5,634 nucleotides of DNA from Deltaproteobacteria bacterium (GTDB taxonomy: Bacteria; Bdellovibrionota; FAC87; UBA2466): the NCBI GenBank assembly GCA_013205415.1, contig JABMMY010000202.1, positions 1 to 5,634 of the forward strand, in the 5' to 3' direction. A program made the position numbers and the translations under genes. The notes beneath the pieces are model-generated. The model was not told where the DNA came from and ran no database searches. It saw only the letters and a program-made list of their open reading frames with translations. Below are positions 1 to 5,592 of this stretch, one piece after another (the first letter of the stretch is position 1; each line of letters opens with the position of its first letter).

Positions 1-404
1 ATCCAGGCCCTGGGCTTTAATCTTTCATAGAAGGAATTAATTCCAGACAGACTGATGTTAATAAAAACACCGCCTTTAAGATCCTCAGGGAATTTCTGAA
101 GCCATTCCAATGCCACCATACCGCCTAAGGAAATAGCTAGCACATAACACTTAGGTATTTTTCCAGTCTTTGTAGTTTCAGCTACAATCCAATTCTGAGC
201 CTGTTGGCGAACCGACTCAGCCATTTCTAAAATAGTAAGAGGCGCTTTACTATTCCAATGGGCTCCACTGCCTTGCAGGTCTAAAGTCACCACCTTAGAT
301 TCGGGAAATGCAGTTTCGAATTGTTTAGGAAAATCTTCCCAATGCGCAGCTTCACGCATTAAACCTCTAATAAAAAACCAATAGGTAGTATTCTTAATCT
401 TCAT
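1..404 (-). CDS. Alpha/beta hydrolase, partial (C-terminus beyond left edge)
   Basis: This is the N-terminal 134 codons of an alpha/beta-hydrolase-fold protein; the frame is open to the window edge, so the acid and histidine of the triad are not visible. By my own translation it begins MKIKNTTYWFFIRGL. The block RGLMREAAHW (residues 13-22) sits where the oxyanion-hole loop lies, with RG in place of the common HG. LDLQGSG (41-47) matches the strand and turn that follow in this fold. AISLGGMVALEW (90-101) is the nucleophile elbow with Ser92 as the presumed nucleophile; the usual first Gly of GxSxG is Ala here. There is no signal peptide, so it is probably cytoplasmic. The ATG lies inside the 3' end of the upstream M14 peptidase gene (11-base overlap, different frame) and no clear Shine-Dalgarno precedes it, which suggests translational coupling. 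Met16 is a possible later start but would remove the first beta strand. The fold call is firm; esterase, lipase or amidase activity cannot be told apart. Confidence 0.85.
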   Translation of the reverse strand, partial: MKIKNTTYWFFIRGLMREAAHWEDFPKQFETAFPESKVVTLDLQGSGAHWNSKAPLTILEMAESVRQQAQNWIVAETTKTGKIPKCYVLAISLGGMVALEWLQKFPEDLKGGVFINISLSGINSFYERLKPRAW

Positions 405-1461
405 ACCACAGATCGAGAGCTTGCTTTCTTAGCAGAAGTTTTTCAGTAGAAGGAATTGCCGCCCAAGAATCAGGAGATTGTACGGCGCGGAGAAGAAAAT
501 CAAAAAGGTGAATATGTCGACGTAAAGTACGCTGAAGTCGATGCTTGGCTATGGGATTAAACACCCCTAAAATTGAAAAAGCCTGACGAAAGTTCTTTTT
601 GATCCATAACCAAGAACCCATCTCTAAACAGAATGGAAGAAACAAACGGTTGTTTTCCAAAGAGGCATGCTGATCGTAAAGAAAATCCCAAAGATCCCCA
701 TGGGTCACATATTGATTTGATTGGGGCTCTACTTTATAAATGTGATTGGGATAGGTTTTATCTAGAAGAGTTTTTAGGCCTAAGGCCTCCGAGATATTTT
801 TAAATGGATTTCTTGTTTTTGCATAGGGAAACCAAAACCTATCTTTCGTTCCATAACCAGAATGAACATCAACGCTGATCGCAAGTTGAGAAGAAAAAAC
901 CTCCTCTTTTACAAAATTACAAAGGACCTCGGCCTCTAATTCCATCGGCGAATTCTCAAGCCCCTGATACCACGGTAGTCTTGATGAAATACGATGCCCT
1001 CCATACAAGGAAAAGGGAGAAATTTTGTCAGCTTTTACCGGCGCATTTCTCATGAGATCAACACCGTTCCCATTAGAACGACGTTTCAAATACATGCCCA
1101 CTGGATTAATCACTGGAATTAAAACAAATCGGGTTCGTTGCAAAAGGTCTTGAGTATTTTTATCCCACTGAAGAAGATTTAGGAAGGTTCTTAAATAGGC
1201 TAAAAGCACTTGGCTGCCAATGCGTTCCAGTCCGTGGACTCCCGCAAAAAGACCAAAGGTGGGAGCTGTTTTATCTTCTGTTCCTATTGTTAGTCCAATT
1301 AAAGGAAAGTGTCGGTTAGAATGTTCAATTTCCCCGAGGAGTTTTACCTTTCCTTTATCCCCCATAATCGTAATGAGTTCAAAAAGCTCATCTAATTCAG
1401 GGAGGACACCAGCGTAACGAGTGACATCAAATGATAGGGAATGAGGTTTAACTAATTTCAC
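394..1461 (-). CDS. M14-family zinc carboxypeptidase-like metallopeptidase
   Basis: This 355-residue protein carries the M14 peptidase signature in order. AGVHGLERIG (73-82) supplies the HxxE zinc ligands His76 and Glu79. The block at 118-139 begins INPVGMY and ends GVDLMRN, matching the family's NPDG...GVDLNRN region, with Arg138 as the likely substrate-carboxylate arginine. VDVHSGYG (197-204) supplies the third ligand, His200. YVTHGDLWDFLY (251-262) fits the substrate-side loop, and FCLEMGS (277-283) holds the likely catalytic Glu280. Family members remove C-terminal residues from peptides or cleave peptidoglycan-derived peptides; the substrate here is unknown. No signal peptide or membrane segment is visible, so a cytoplasmic role such as peptide turnover is inferred. 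The start codon is GTG: an in-frame TAA lies three codons upstream and the next ATG is residue 33, which would remove N-terminal sequence. The Shine-Dalgarno is weak. The position matching Asn144 of carboxypeptidase A is Met137. It leads a probable two-gene unit with the overlapping hydrolase. Confidence 0.9.
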   Translation of the reverse strand: MKLVKPHSLSFDVTRYAGVLPELDELFELITIMGDKGKVKLLGEIEHSNRHFPLIGLTIGTEDKTAPTFGLFAGVHGLERIGSQVLLAYLRTFLNLLQWDKNTQDLLQRTRFVLIPVINPVGMYLKRRSNGNGVDLMRNAPVKADKISPFSLYGGHRISSRLPWYQGLENSPMELEAEVLCNFVKEEVFSSQLAISVDVHSGYGTKDRFWFPYAKTRNPFKNISEALGLKTLLDKTYPNHIYKVEPQSNQYVTHGDLWDFLYDQHASLENNRLFLPFCLEMGSWLWIKKNFRQAFSILGVFNPIAKHRLQRTLRRHIHLFDFLLRAVQSPDSWAAIPSTEKLLLRKQALDLWYED

Positions 1462-1516
1462 AATTTTTTATTTCAGATAAAGGTTTATTAGAAGATGAAT
1501 ACAAGATTCTATCCCC

Positions 1517-1545
1517 ATTATAACTTTTTAAACGATCTTTGCCAG
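1517..1545 (-). promoter_or_regulatory. Candidate sigma-70 promoter for the M14 peptidase-hydrolase pair
   Basis: On the minus strand a perfect -10 box TATAAT (1522-1517) is preceded by CTGGCA (1545-1540; 4 of 6 matches to TTGACA) with a 17-base spacer. Transcription would begin near 1510 and give a leader of about 49 bases to the GTG start. This is the best promoter-like match in the window. It suggests that the pair can be transcribed separately from the acyltransferase gene upstream, although read-through across the 149-base gap (1462-1610) is possible because no strong terminator is visible there. Confidence 0.55.
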
Positions 1546-1610
1546 TCAAACGGAAAAGAAGATCTTAGGGCCTGCCTGGCCAAATAGGTAATTAATTTCG
1601 CCCCTGGTCC

Positions 1611-2465
1611 TTAGTCTTGGCGGTAACGTCTTTCGTAGATCTGCGTCAAAGAATCGATATCAAGCACGGTGAAGAAATCTACACATTTAAAATCCCTGTC
1701 TAACGCAGGAACCGGAGCTAATTTAGCGCCAGCTTTGAGATACGATTGAAGAAGAGGTGGGATCATATCTTCTACAGGTTTTGAAACGGCAATAGCCCCG
1801 TCAGCAAACGACACTCCTAGTCTAGCCATTTCAAAAATCGGAAGAGGATGAGCTTCGACCGCATTCAATAATTGTCCCTCCGACCGAAAGTGATTTACCA
1901 CTAGAGCCACCTCCATGGGATCCATCGTTTTGATACTAGAACAACCAAATAAATATTTAGCCTTCACCTCACCCATGTACTTTATAAGTCCTCGCCACAA
2001 AAGATTCATCACCACTCCCTTGCGGAAGTCTTTATGAATGCAAGCACGACTTAATTCTAATTTAACTCCAGGAAGTTCAAAAAAACCCTGAATTGCAAAT
2101 TCACTTTGAGAGTAGAAAATATTTGAAAATTCAGAACAAATTAAACGATAGGTTCCTACAATTTTTTCCGATTCTTTATCTATAATCACTAAATGGTCGG
2201 CGATAGAATCTAGAGCTTCGACATCAATTCCGAATGGAAATTTCTTTTTGCGATATTCTTTGTGAAAAACCTGGTACCTAAGTTTTAATACCTCCTTCAA
2301 CTCAAATCGATTTTCAATCGTTTTAATGATGAAAGATCCCTTTTCAAAATAAACTGGAATTTTTCGATAAAATAACCGCTCTATTCGGTTGGCATGTAGG
2401 TGATTTCCGTACTGAAACAGAATCTCTTTAATGGGCTCAATATTACGCAAATGATTCATTAGCAA
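1611..2465 (-). CDS. OlsB-like GNAT-fold N-acyltransferase (PF13444 / hemolysin-like family)
   Basis: The 284-residue product resembles the OlsB family, which moves a 3-hydroxyacyl chain from acyl carrier protein to the alpha-amino group of ornithine, the first step of ornithine-lipid synthesis; relatives make other N-acyl amino acids. Visible family blocks are RYQVFHKEY (63-71), DSIADHLVIID (86-96), GTYRLIC (104-110), FYSQSEF (117-123), LELSRACIHKDFR (136-148), LLWRGLIKYM (155-164) and YLFGCSSI (171-178). There is no signal peptide or membrane helix; action at the inner face of the membrane is inferred. Length is normal for the family. The start is uncertain: the TTG counted here (2465) has a 5-base spacer from GGGAGG, while an in-frame ATG two codons later (2459) has an 11-base spacer. 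The gene diverges from rapA, and no OlsA/PlsC O-acyltransferase lies beside it. The family call is fairly sure; ornithine as acceptor is not, so no gene symbol is given. Confidence 0.82.
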   Translation of the reverse strand: MLMNHLRNIEPIKEILFQYGNHLHANRIERLFYRKIPVYFEKGSFIIKTIENRFELKEVLKLRYQVFHKEYRKKKFPFGIDVEALDSIADHLVIIDKESEKIVGTYRLICSEFSNIFYSQSEFAIQGFFELPGVKLELSRACIHKDFRKGVVMNLLWRGLIKYMGEVKAKYLFGCSSIKTMDPMEVALVVNHFRSEGQLLNAVEAHPLPIFEMARLGVSFADGAIAVSKPVEDMIPPLLQSYLKAGAKLAPVPALDRDFKCVDFFTVLDIDSLTQIYERRYRQD

Positions 2466-2470
2466 TTTAG

Positions 2471-2476
2471 CCTCCC
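2471..2476 (-). promoter_or_regulatory. Shine-Dalgarno site of the N-acyltransferase gene
   Basis: GGGAGG on the minus strand lies 5 bases before the TTG at 2465 and 11 bases before the in-frame ATG at 2459. It is a strong ribosome-binding match and is the main argument for taking the TTG seriously. The spacing favours TTG and the codon preference favours ATG; the two products would differ by only two residues. Confidence 0.65.
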
Positions 2477-2520
2477 GGGCCGATTACCTAAGCTCGTTTC
2501 ACCTTTGCTCTAAGCCTACA

Positions 2521-2533
2521 CTAACATTGTTAG
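2521..2533. promoter_or_regulatory. Perfect 13-bp palindrome, candidate operator
   Basis: CTAACA and TGTTAG are exact inverted copies separated by a single T. The site lies 56 bases upstream of the TTG start of the acyltransferase gene and overlaps the -10 box of one candidate promoter for that gene (TTGATA, 17 bases, TAACAA, at 2555-2527 on the minus strand). A short odd-length palindrome in this place is typical of a dimeric repressor site. No regulator gene is in the window, so the binding protein is unknown. Confidence 0.35.
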
Positions 2534-2555
2534 GAAATGGTTAGCTCCCTATCAA
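2527..2555 (-). promoter_or_regulatory. Candidate proximal promoter for the N-acyltransferase gene
   Basis: On the minus strand, TTGATA (2555-2550; 5 of 6 matches to the -35 consensus) and TAACAA (2532-2527; 3 of 6 matches to the -10) are spaced by 17 bases. The start would be near 2520, with a leader of about 55 bases. The weak -10 box lies inside the palindrome at 2521-2533. It competes with the distal candidate at 2617-2644, and the sequence alone does not decide between them. Confidence 0.25.
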
Positions 2556-2577
2556 AACCCGGTCAGGGTCTACCAGT

Positions 2578-2605
2578 AAAGCAAATAAACTCAAAGCAAA
2601 TAAAC
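2578..2605. repeat. Two 13-bp direct repeats with a 15-bp period
   Basis: AAAGCAAATAAAC occurs exactly twice, at 2578-2590 and 2593-2605, separated by TC. The 15-base period puts the two copies about one and a half helical turns apart. They sit in the divergent intergenic region, upstream of the candidate rapA promoter and between the two candidate acyltransferase promoters. They could be tandem protein-binding sites or a simple local duplication. Confidence 0.75.
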
Positions 2606-2616
2606 GTAACCCATTA

Positions 2617-2644
2617 ATATTACTTATTTTTATTGCCATGTAAA
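2617..2644 (-). promoter_or_regulatory. Candidate distal promoter for the N-acyltransferase gene
   Basis: On the minus strand, TTTACA (2644-2639; 5 of 6 matches to TTGACA) and TAATAT (2622-2617; 4 of 6 matches to TATAAT) are spaced by 16 bases. Transcription from about 2610 would give a leader of roughly 145 bases containing both 13-bp direct repeats and the palindrome. The region is AT-rich, so chance matches are likely. Confidence 0.3.
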
Positions 2645-2661
2645 ACACTTAAATTTAGAGT
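2633..2661 (+). promoter_or_regulatory. Candidate promoter for rapA
   Basis: TTGCCA (2633-2638; 5 of 6 matches to TTGACA) and TAGAGT (2656-2661; 4 of 6 matches to TATAAT) are spaced by 17 bases. Transcription would start near 2668 and give a leader of about 57 bases before the ATG. The -35 box lies next to the -35 box of the distal minus-strand candidate (2639-2644), so the two promoters would be arranged back to back. Confidence 0.35.
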
Positions 2662-2713
2662 GCACTTTCATTCAACTTCGGGTAAGTTCGCCGTCTCAAA
2701 ACGACATTAATGT

Positions 2714-2720
2714 AAGGTGA
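2714..2720 (+). promoter_or_regulatory. Shine-Dalgarno site of rapA
   Basis: AAGGTGA ends four bases before the ATG at 2725. It matches the AGGTGA part of the extended anti-Shine-Dalgarno complement and supports this ATG, which also lines up with the start of the E. coli RapA N-terminus (GQRxx motif near residue 5). Confidence 0.6.
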
Positions 2721-2724
2721 AAGA

Positions 2725-5592
2725 ATGTGGGTTGTAGGACAAAGAGTGGTGGCTGAGTTTGAACCCGAACTGGGCTTAGGAACCGTCATAGATGTCATAG
2801 GAGCCCGTCTCATTGAGGTGTCCTTCCCTGGAGCGCAGGTCAAACGCCGATACTCACAACAGGTAGCGCCCTTAAGACGTTTAGTTTTAAATCCGGGCCA
2901 AAAGGTGAAATCGAAAAAGGGGCAAACTCTTACCATCTCTGAAAGCCAAGAACAGGATGGACTCTTTCGTTACAAATCGGAAGATGGGGAAAAAATTTGG
3001 GAATATGAACTAGACCATATCATTGAGGACACCACCCCTCTCTCTCGTTTCCTTTTAGGTAGTTGGGGTCACGCGAAAAATGCAGATCTTAGACAGGAGG
3101 CCTGGGAATTAAGAGGGAAAAGTTTGCACCCCGACACCCGAGGATTGATAGGGTCTAGAGTCTCTTTATTGCCTCACCAATTAGGAATAGCCTCCGAACT
3201 AGCACGTCGAGAATTTCCCCGAGTTTTATTATGCGATGAGGTAGGCTTAGGAAAAACGATCGAAGCTGGACTTATTTTTTCATCACTAAGAGCTTTGGGG
3301 CGAGCCAACCGAGTTTTAATTTTAGCACCCGAAGCTCTAGAGCACCAATGGCTAGCAGAAATGTATCGTCGATTTCAGGAGATGTTTAGTTTAGTAGATG
3401 AAGAACGCTGCGAACAGGACATGCTCTCATTACACAAATCATCTTTTGCGATGAATCAAAAAGTTTTATGTTCACTTCCTTTTTTAGCAGGAAACACTGA
3501 GCGCCTTATGGAGGCCGCTAAAGAAAAGTGGGATCTGCTAATTGTAGACGAAGCGCATCGATTAGAATGGAATGAGGAGGAGCCCAGTTTAGAATGGGAG
3601 GTTGTGAGACTACTGAGTGAAAGATCGCGAGGCTGTTTACTTTTGACAGCAACCCCTCAACGCCAAGGATTAGAAACTCAATTTGGACTTCTCCACTTGG
3701 TAGACCCCGATAAATTCCCTACTCTTCAGGCTTTTAAAGATCAGAATGAAAAGATTCAACAGGTAGGTGCTTACGCTAAAAAAATTCAAGAGGAGACTCG
3801 AGATCCTCAATTTATAAAGGAGCTAAAAAGTTTTTTTGAAACCGATAAAGATCTCCACAAAAAGATTTCGACCTACCAAAAAGACGGTTCTGCCGATGAG
3901 CTTCTAGACTGTTTGGTAGATCGTCATGGTACAGGCCGAGTGCTTGTAAGAAATCGCCGAAGCCGAATTCGTGGATTTCCGGAAAGAGAGCTACATGGTT
4001 ATCCCATTACAGCACCCGCAGCTTGGACTATGTGGCTGGATTCTCTAACTAAGAAAAAAATCTCCGATAGCGATCTGTTAGGTATTTCTGCTGGACTTCA
4101 AAGCACTTCGACTAAGGCGCCTAAGGCCGAATGCTTTCATGCTAAAGCCTCTGCACTTGCAGATTTTTTACAGACCACTAAAAATGAGAAGGTGCTTCTG
4201 ATCTGTTCGAGTGCCAAAAGAGTTAGGGAACTTCAGGAGTGGCTACGCAATAATACGGGTGTCAGATCGGCTATCTTCGACGAAAATTTAGAGATTGTAG
4301 AAAGAGATCGTCAGGCCGCTTGGTTTGCCACCGAAGAGGGCGCGCAGATTCTGCTTTGTAGTGAAATAGGCGGAGAGGGAAGAAACTTTCAGTTTTGTCA
4401 TCACCTATATCTTTTTGACATGCCTCTACACCCCGATGTTTTAGAACAACGAATTGGGAGATTAGATCGCATTGGGCAAAAAAATAAAATTCACATTCAT
4501 GCGGCCTATTTCAATGGCACTCCAGAAGAGGTCCTATTGCGCTGGTATGAAGAGGGGCTTGAACTTTTCAAAACACCATGGAATGGAGCCGTTCTTGAGG
4601 CACCACTGCAAAAAGAGATTAAGGATACTTTACGAATCTACCTAGATCCTGAAGCTACCGCAGCCGCTAGAAAAAAAATGATCTCAGCGCTTTTAAAAAA
4701 CACCAAAACTTGGGCCGATTTAAAACGAGTTGAACATCAAAAAGGAATTGATCTCCTTGTAGATATTACCTCCTTCAGTCGTGGTAGTGGAGTGAGACTC
4801 GCAGAGGAAATTAATGCGATTGAAAAGGACCCCAAACTTAAAATTTTCCTAGAGCGGGCCTTAAACTATTTTGGAGTTGAGCTTGATAAGCTGGATAATA
4901 ATGGAGGCTTTAAATTAGCCTCCCATTCTTTAACCTTTGTAGAAAGTTTTCCGGGGTTAAGTTCATCGGGAGAGCTAAGTGCTACTTTTGATAGAAGCCG
5001 AGCACTCATTCAAGAGGAGCTAGCTTTTCTCACCTGGGAACATCCCGTGGTGCAAGGGGCATTTAGTCTTATTTTAGAGGCCGATGTAGGAAGATTTACT
5101 GCTGGGATTGTAAAGGGAATTCGCTGTTCTCAACCCTTAATTTTAGAATTAATTCACGTTTTACAACCCACAGCACCCGCACATTTGGAGGTTGAACGGG
5201 ATCTTCCTGTTCAAATACTTAAAACCTATATCACTCTTGAAGGGGAAACTATCTCAGCACCGAGTGGACTGAATCTTTGCACCTTCCAACCGATATCACC
5301 TTTAATAGCAGAACAGATCATTCCTCTTTTAAGACAGAAATTGAATAAGGCCATGGATCGAGTGAATCAATATCTACTCACCCTCACCGGCCCTATCATC
5401 GATAATGCCATTGGTACCTATGAAACTAGAATGGCCCACGAACTCACGCGATTAAAACAATTAGCGATGATTAATCCCCTCATTTCAGAGGAGGAGGTGA
5501 CCGCAGCTAAGCAGAAACAGAAAAAAGGCACTACGGCATTAAAAAATACCCAGCCGCGATTAGATAGTATTCGTCTTATCCTTTTTCAATAG
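2725..5592 (+). CDS. rapA: RNA polymerase-associated SNF2-family ATPase RapA (HepA)
   Basis: RapA binds core RNA polymerase and uses ATP hydrolysis to free stalled post-termination complexes, recycling the enzyme. The 955-residue product is close to the 968 of E. coli RapA and co-linear with it from end to end. Residues 1-107 match the two Tudor-like N-terminal domains (GQRVV, GLGTVID). The ATPase core follows: LLPHQLGIA (148-156, Q-like motif), Walker A DEVGLGKT (171-178, Lys177), Walker B DEAH (275-278), motif III LLTATPQ (306-312), DRHGTGRVLVRN (399-410), motif V LCSEIGGEGRNFQF (544-557) and motif VI QRIGRLDRIGQ (575-585), with likely arginine fingers Arg579 and Arg582. The Rap region includes FPGLSSSGE (742-750), TFDRSRAL (754-761) and FLTWEHPVVQ (768-777), and the protein ends in RLDSIRLILFQ. 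No catalytic motif is missing or broken. The gene stands alone and diverges from the acyltransferase gene, with its own Shine-Dalgarno. Defence-type SNF2 helicases are an unlikely alternative because the RapA-specific ends are both present. Confidence 0.96.
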   Translation: MWVVGQRVVAEFEPELGLGTVIDVIGARLIEVSFPGAQVKRRYSQQVAPLRRLVLNPGQKVKSKKGQTLTISESQEQDGLFRYKSEDGEKIWEYELDHIIEDTTPLSRFLLGSWGHAKNADLRQEAWELRGKSLHPDTRGLIGSRVSLLPHQLGIASELARREFPRVLLCDEVGLGKTIEAGLIFSSLRALGRANRVLILAPEALEHQWLAEMYRRFQEMFSLVDEERCEQDMLSLHKSSFAMNQKVLCSLPFLAGNTERLMEAAKEKWDLLIVDEAHRLEWNEEEPSLEWEVVRLLSERSRGCLLLTATPQRQGLETQFGLLHLVDPDKFPTLQAFKDQNEKIQQVGAYAKKIQEETRDPQFIKELKSFFETDKDLHKKISTYQKDGSADELLDCLVDRHGTGRVLVRNRRSRIRGFPERELHGYPITAPAAWTMWLDSLTKKKISDSDLLGISAGLQSTSTKAPKAECFHAKASALADFLQTTKNEKVLLICSSAKRVRELQEWLRNNTGVRSAIFDENLEIVERDRQAAWFATEEGAQILLCSEIGGEGRNFQFCHHLYLFDMPLHPDVLEQRIGRLDRIGQKNKIHIHAAYFNGTPEEVLLRWYEEGLELFKTPWNGAVLEAPLQKEIKDTLRIYLDPEATAAARKKMISALLKNTKTWADLKRVEHQKGIDLLVDITSFSRGSGVRLAEEINAIEKDPKLKIFLERALNYFGVELDKLDNNGGFKLASHSLTFVESFPGLSSSGELSATFDRSRALIQEELAFLTWEHPVVQGAFSLILEADVGRFTAGIVKGIRCSQPLILELIHVLQPTAPAHLEVERDLPVQILKTYITLEGETISAPSGLNLCTFQPISPLIAEQIIPLLRQKLNKAMDRVNQYLLTLTGPIIDNAIGTYETRMAHELTRLKQLAMINPLISEEEVTAAKQKQKKGTTALKNTQPRLDSIRLILFQ

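Noticed and set aside
1220..1417. 65-codon open frame on the plus strand
   Set aside because: It lies wholly inside the M14 peptidase gene on the opposite strand, over the conserved zinc-ligand region. It has no recognisable domain and is an antisense shadow.
1517..1549. TTGACT (1549-1544) as the -35 box for the peptidase promoter
   Set aside because: It is a good hexamer, but the spacer to TATAAT is 21 bases, too long for a standard sigma-70 promoter. The overlapping CTGGCA with a 17-base spacer is preferred.
1569..1581. GGCC-TGCCT-GGCC hairpin downstream of the acyltransferase gene as a terminator
   Set aside because: The stem has only four pairs, and on the minus strand the following bases are CTAAGATC before any T-rich run. 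It is too weak to call.
2674..2688. AACTT-CGGGT-AAGTT hairpin in the rapA leader
   Set aside because: It is an exact 5-bp stem but AT-rich and short. It does not cover the Shine-Dalgarno, and there is no matching known leader element, so it may be chance.
2655..2936. 93-codon open frame on the minus strand
   Set aside because: It overlaps the start of rapA in antisense, and its product has low-complexity Ser/Thr/Pro runs with no motif. The rapA frame in the same place has clear conservation and a ribosome site.
2725..5592. SNF2 helicase as part of an anti-phage defence system
   Set aside because: Some defence systems use SNF2 helicases, but this protein has the RapA-specific N-terminal and C-terminal regions and no methylase, nuclease or other defence gene beside it.
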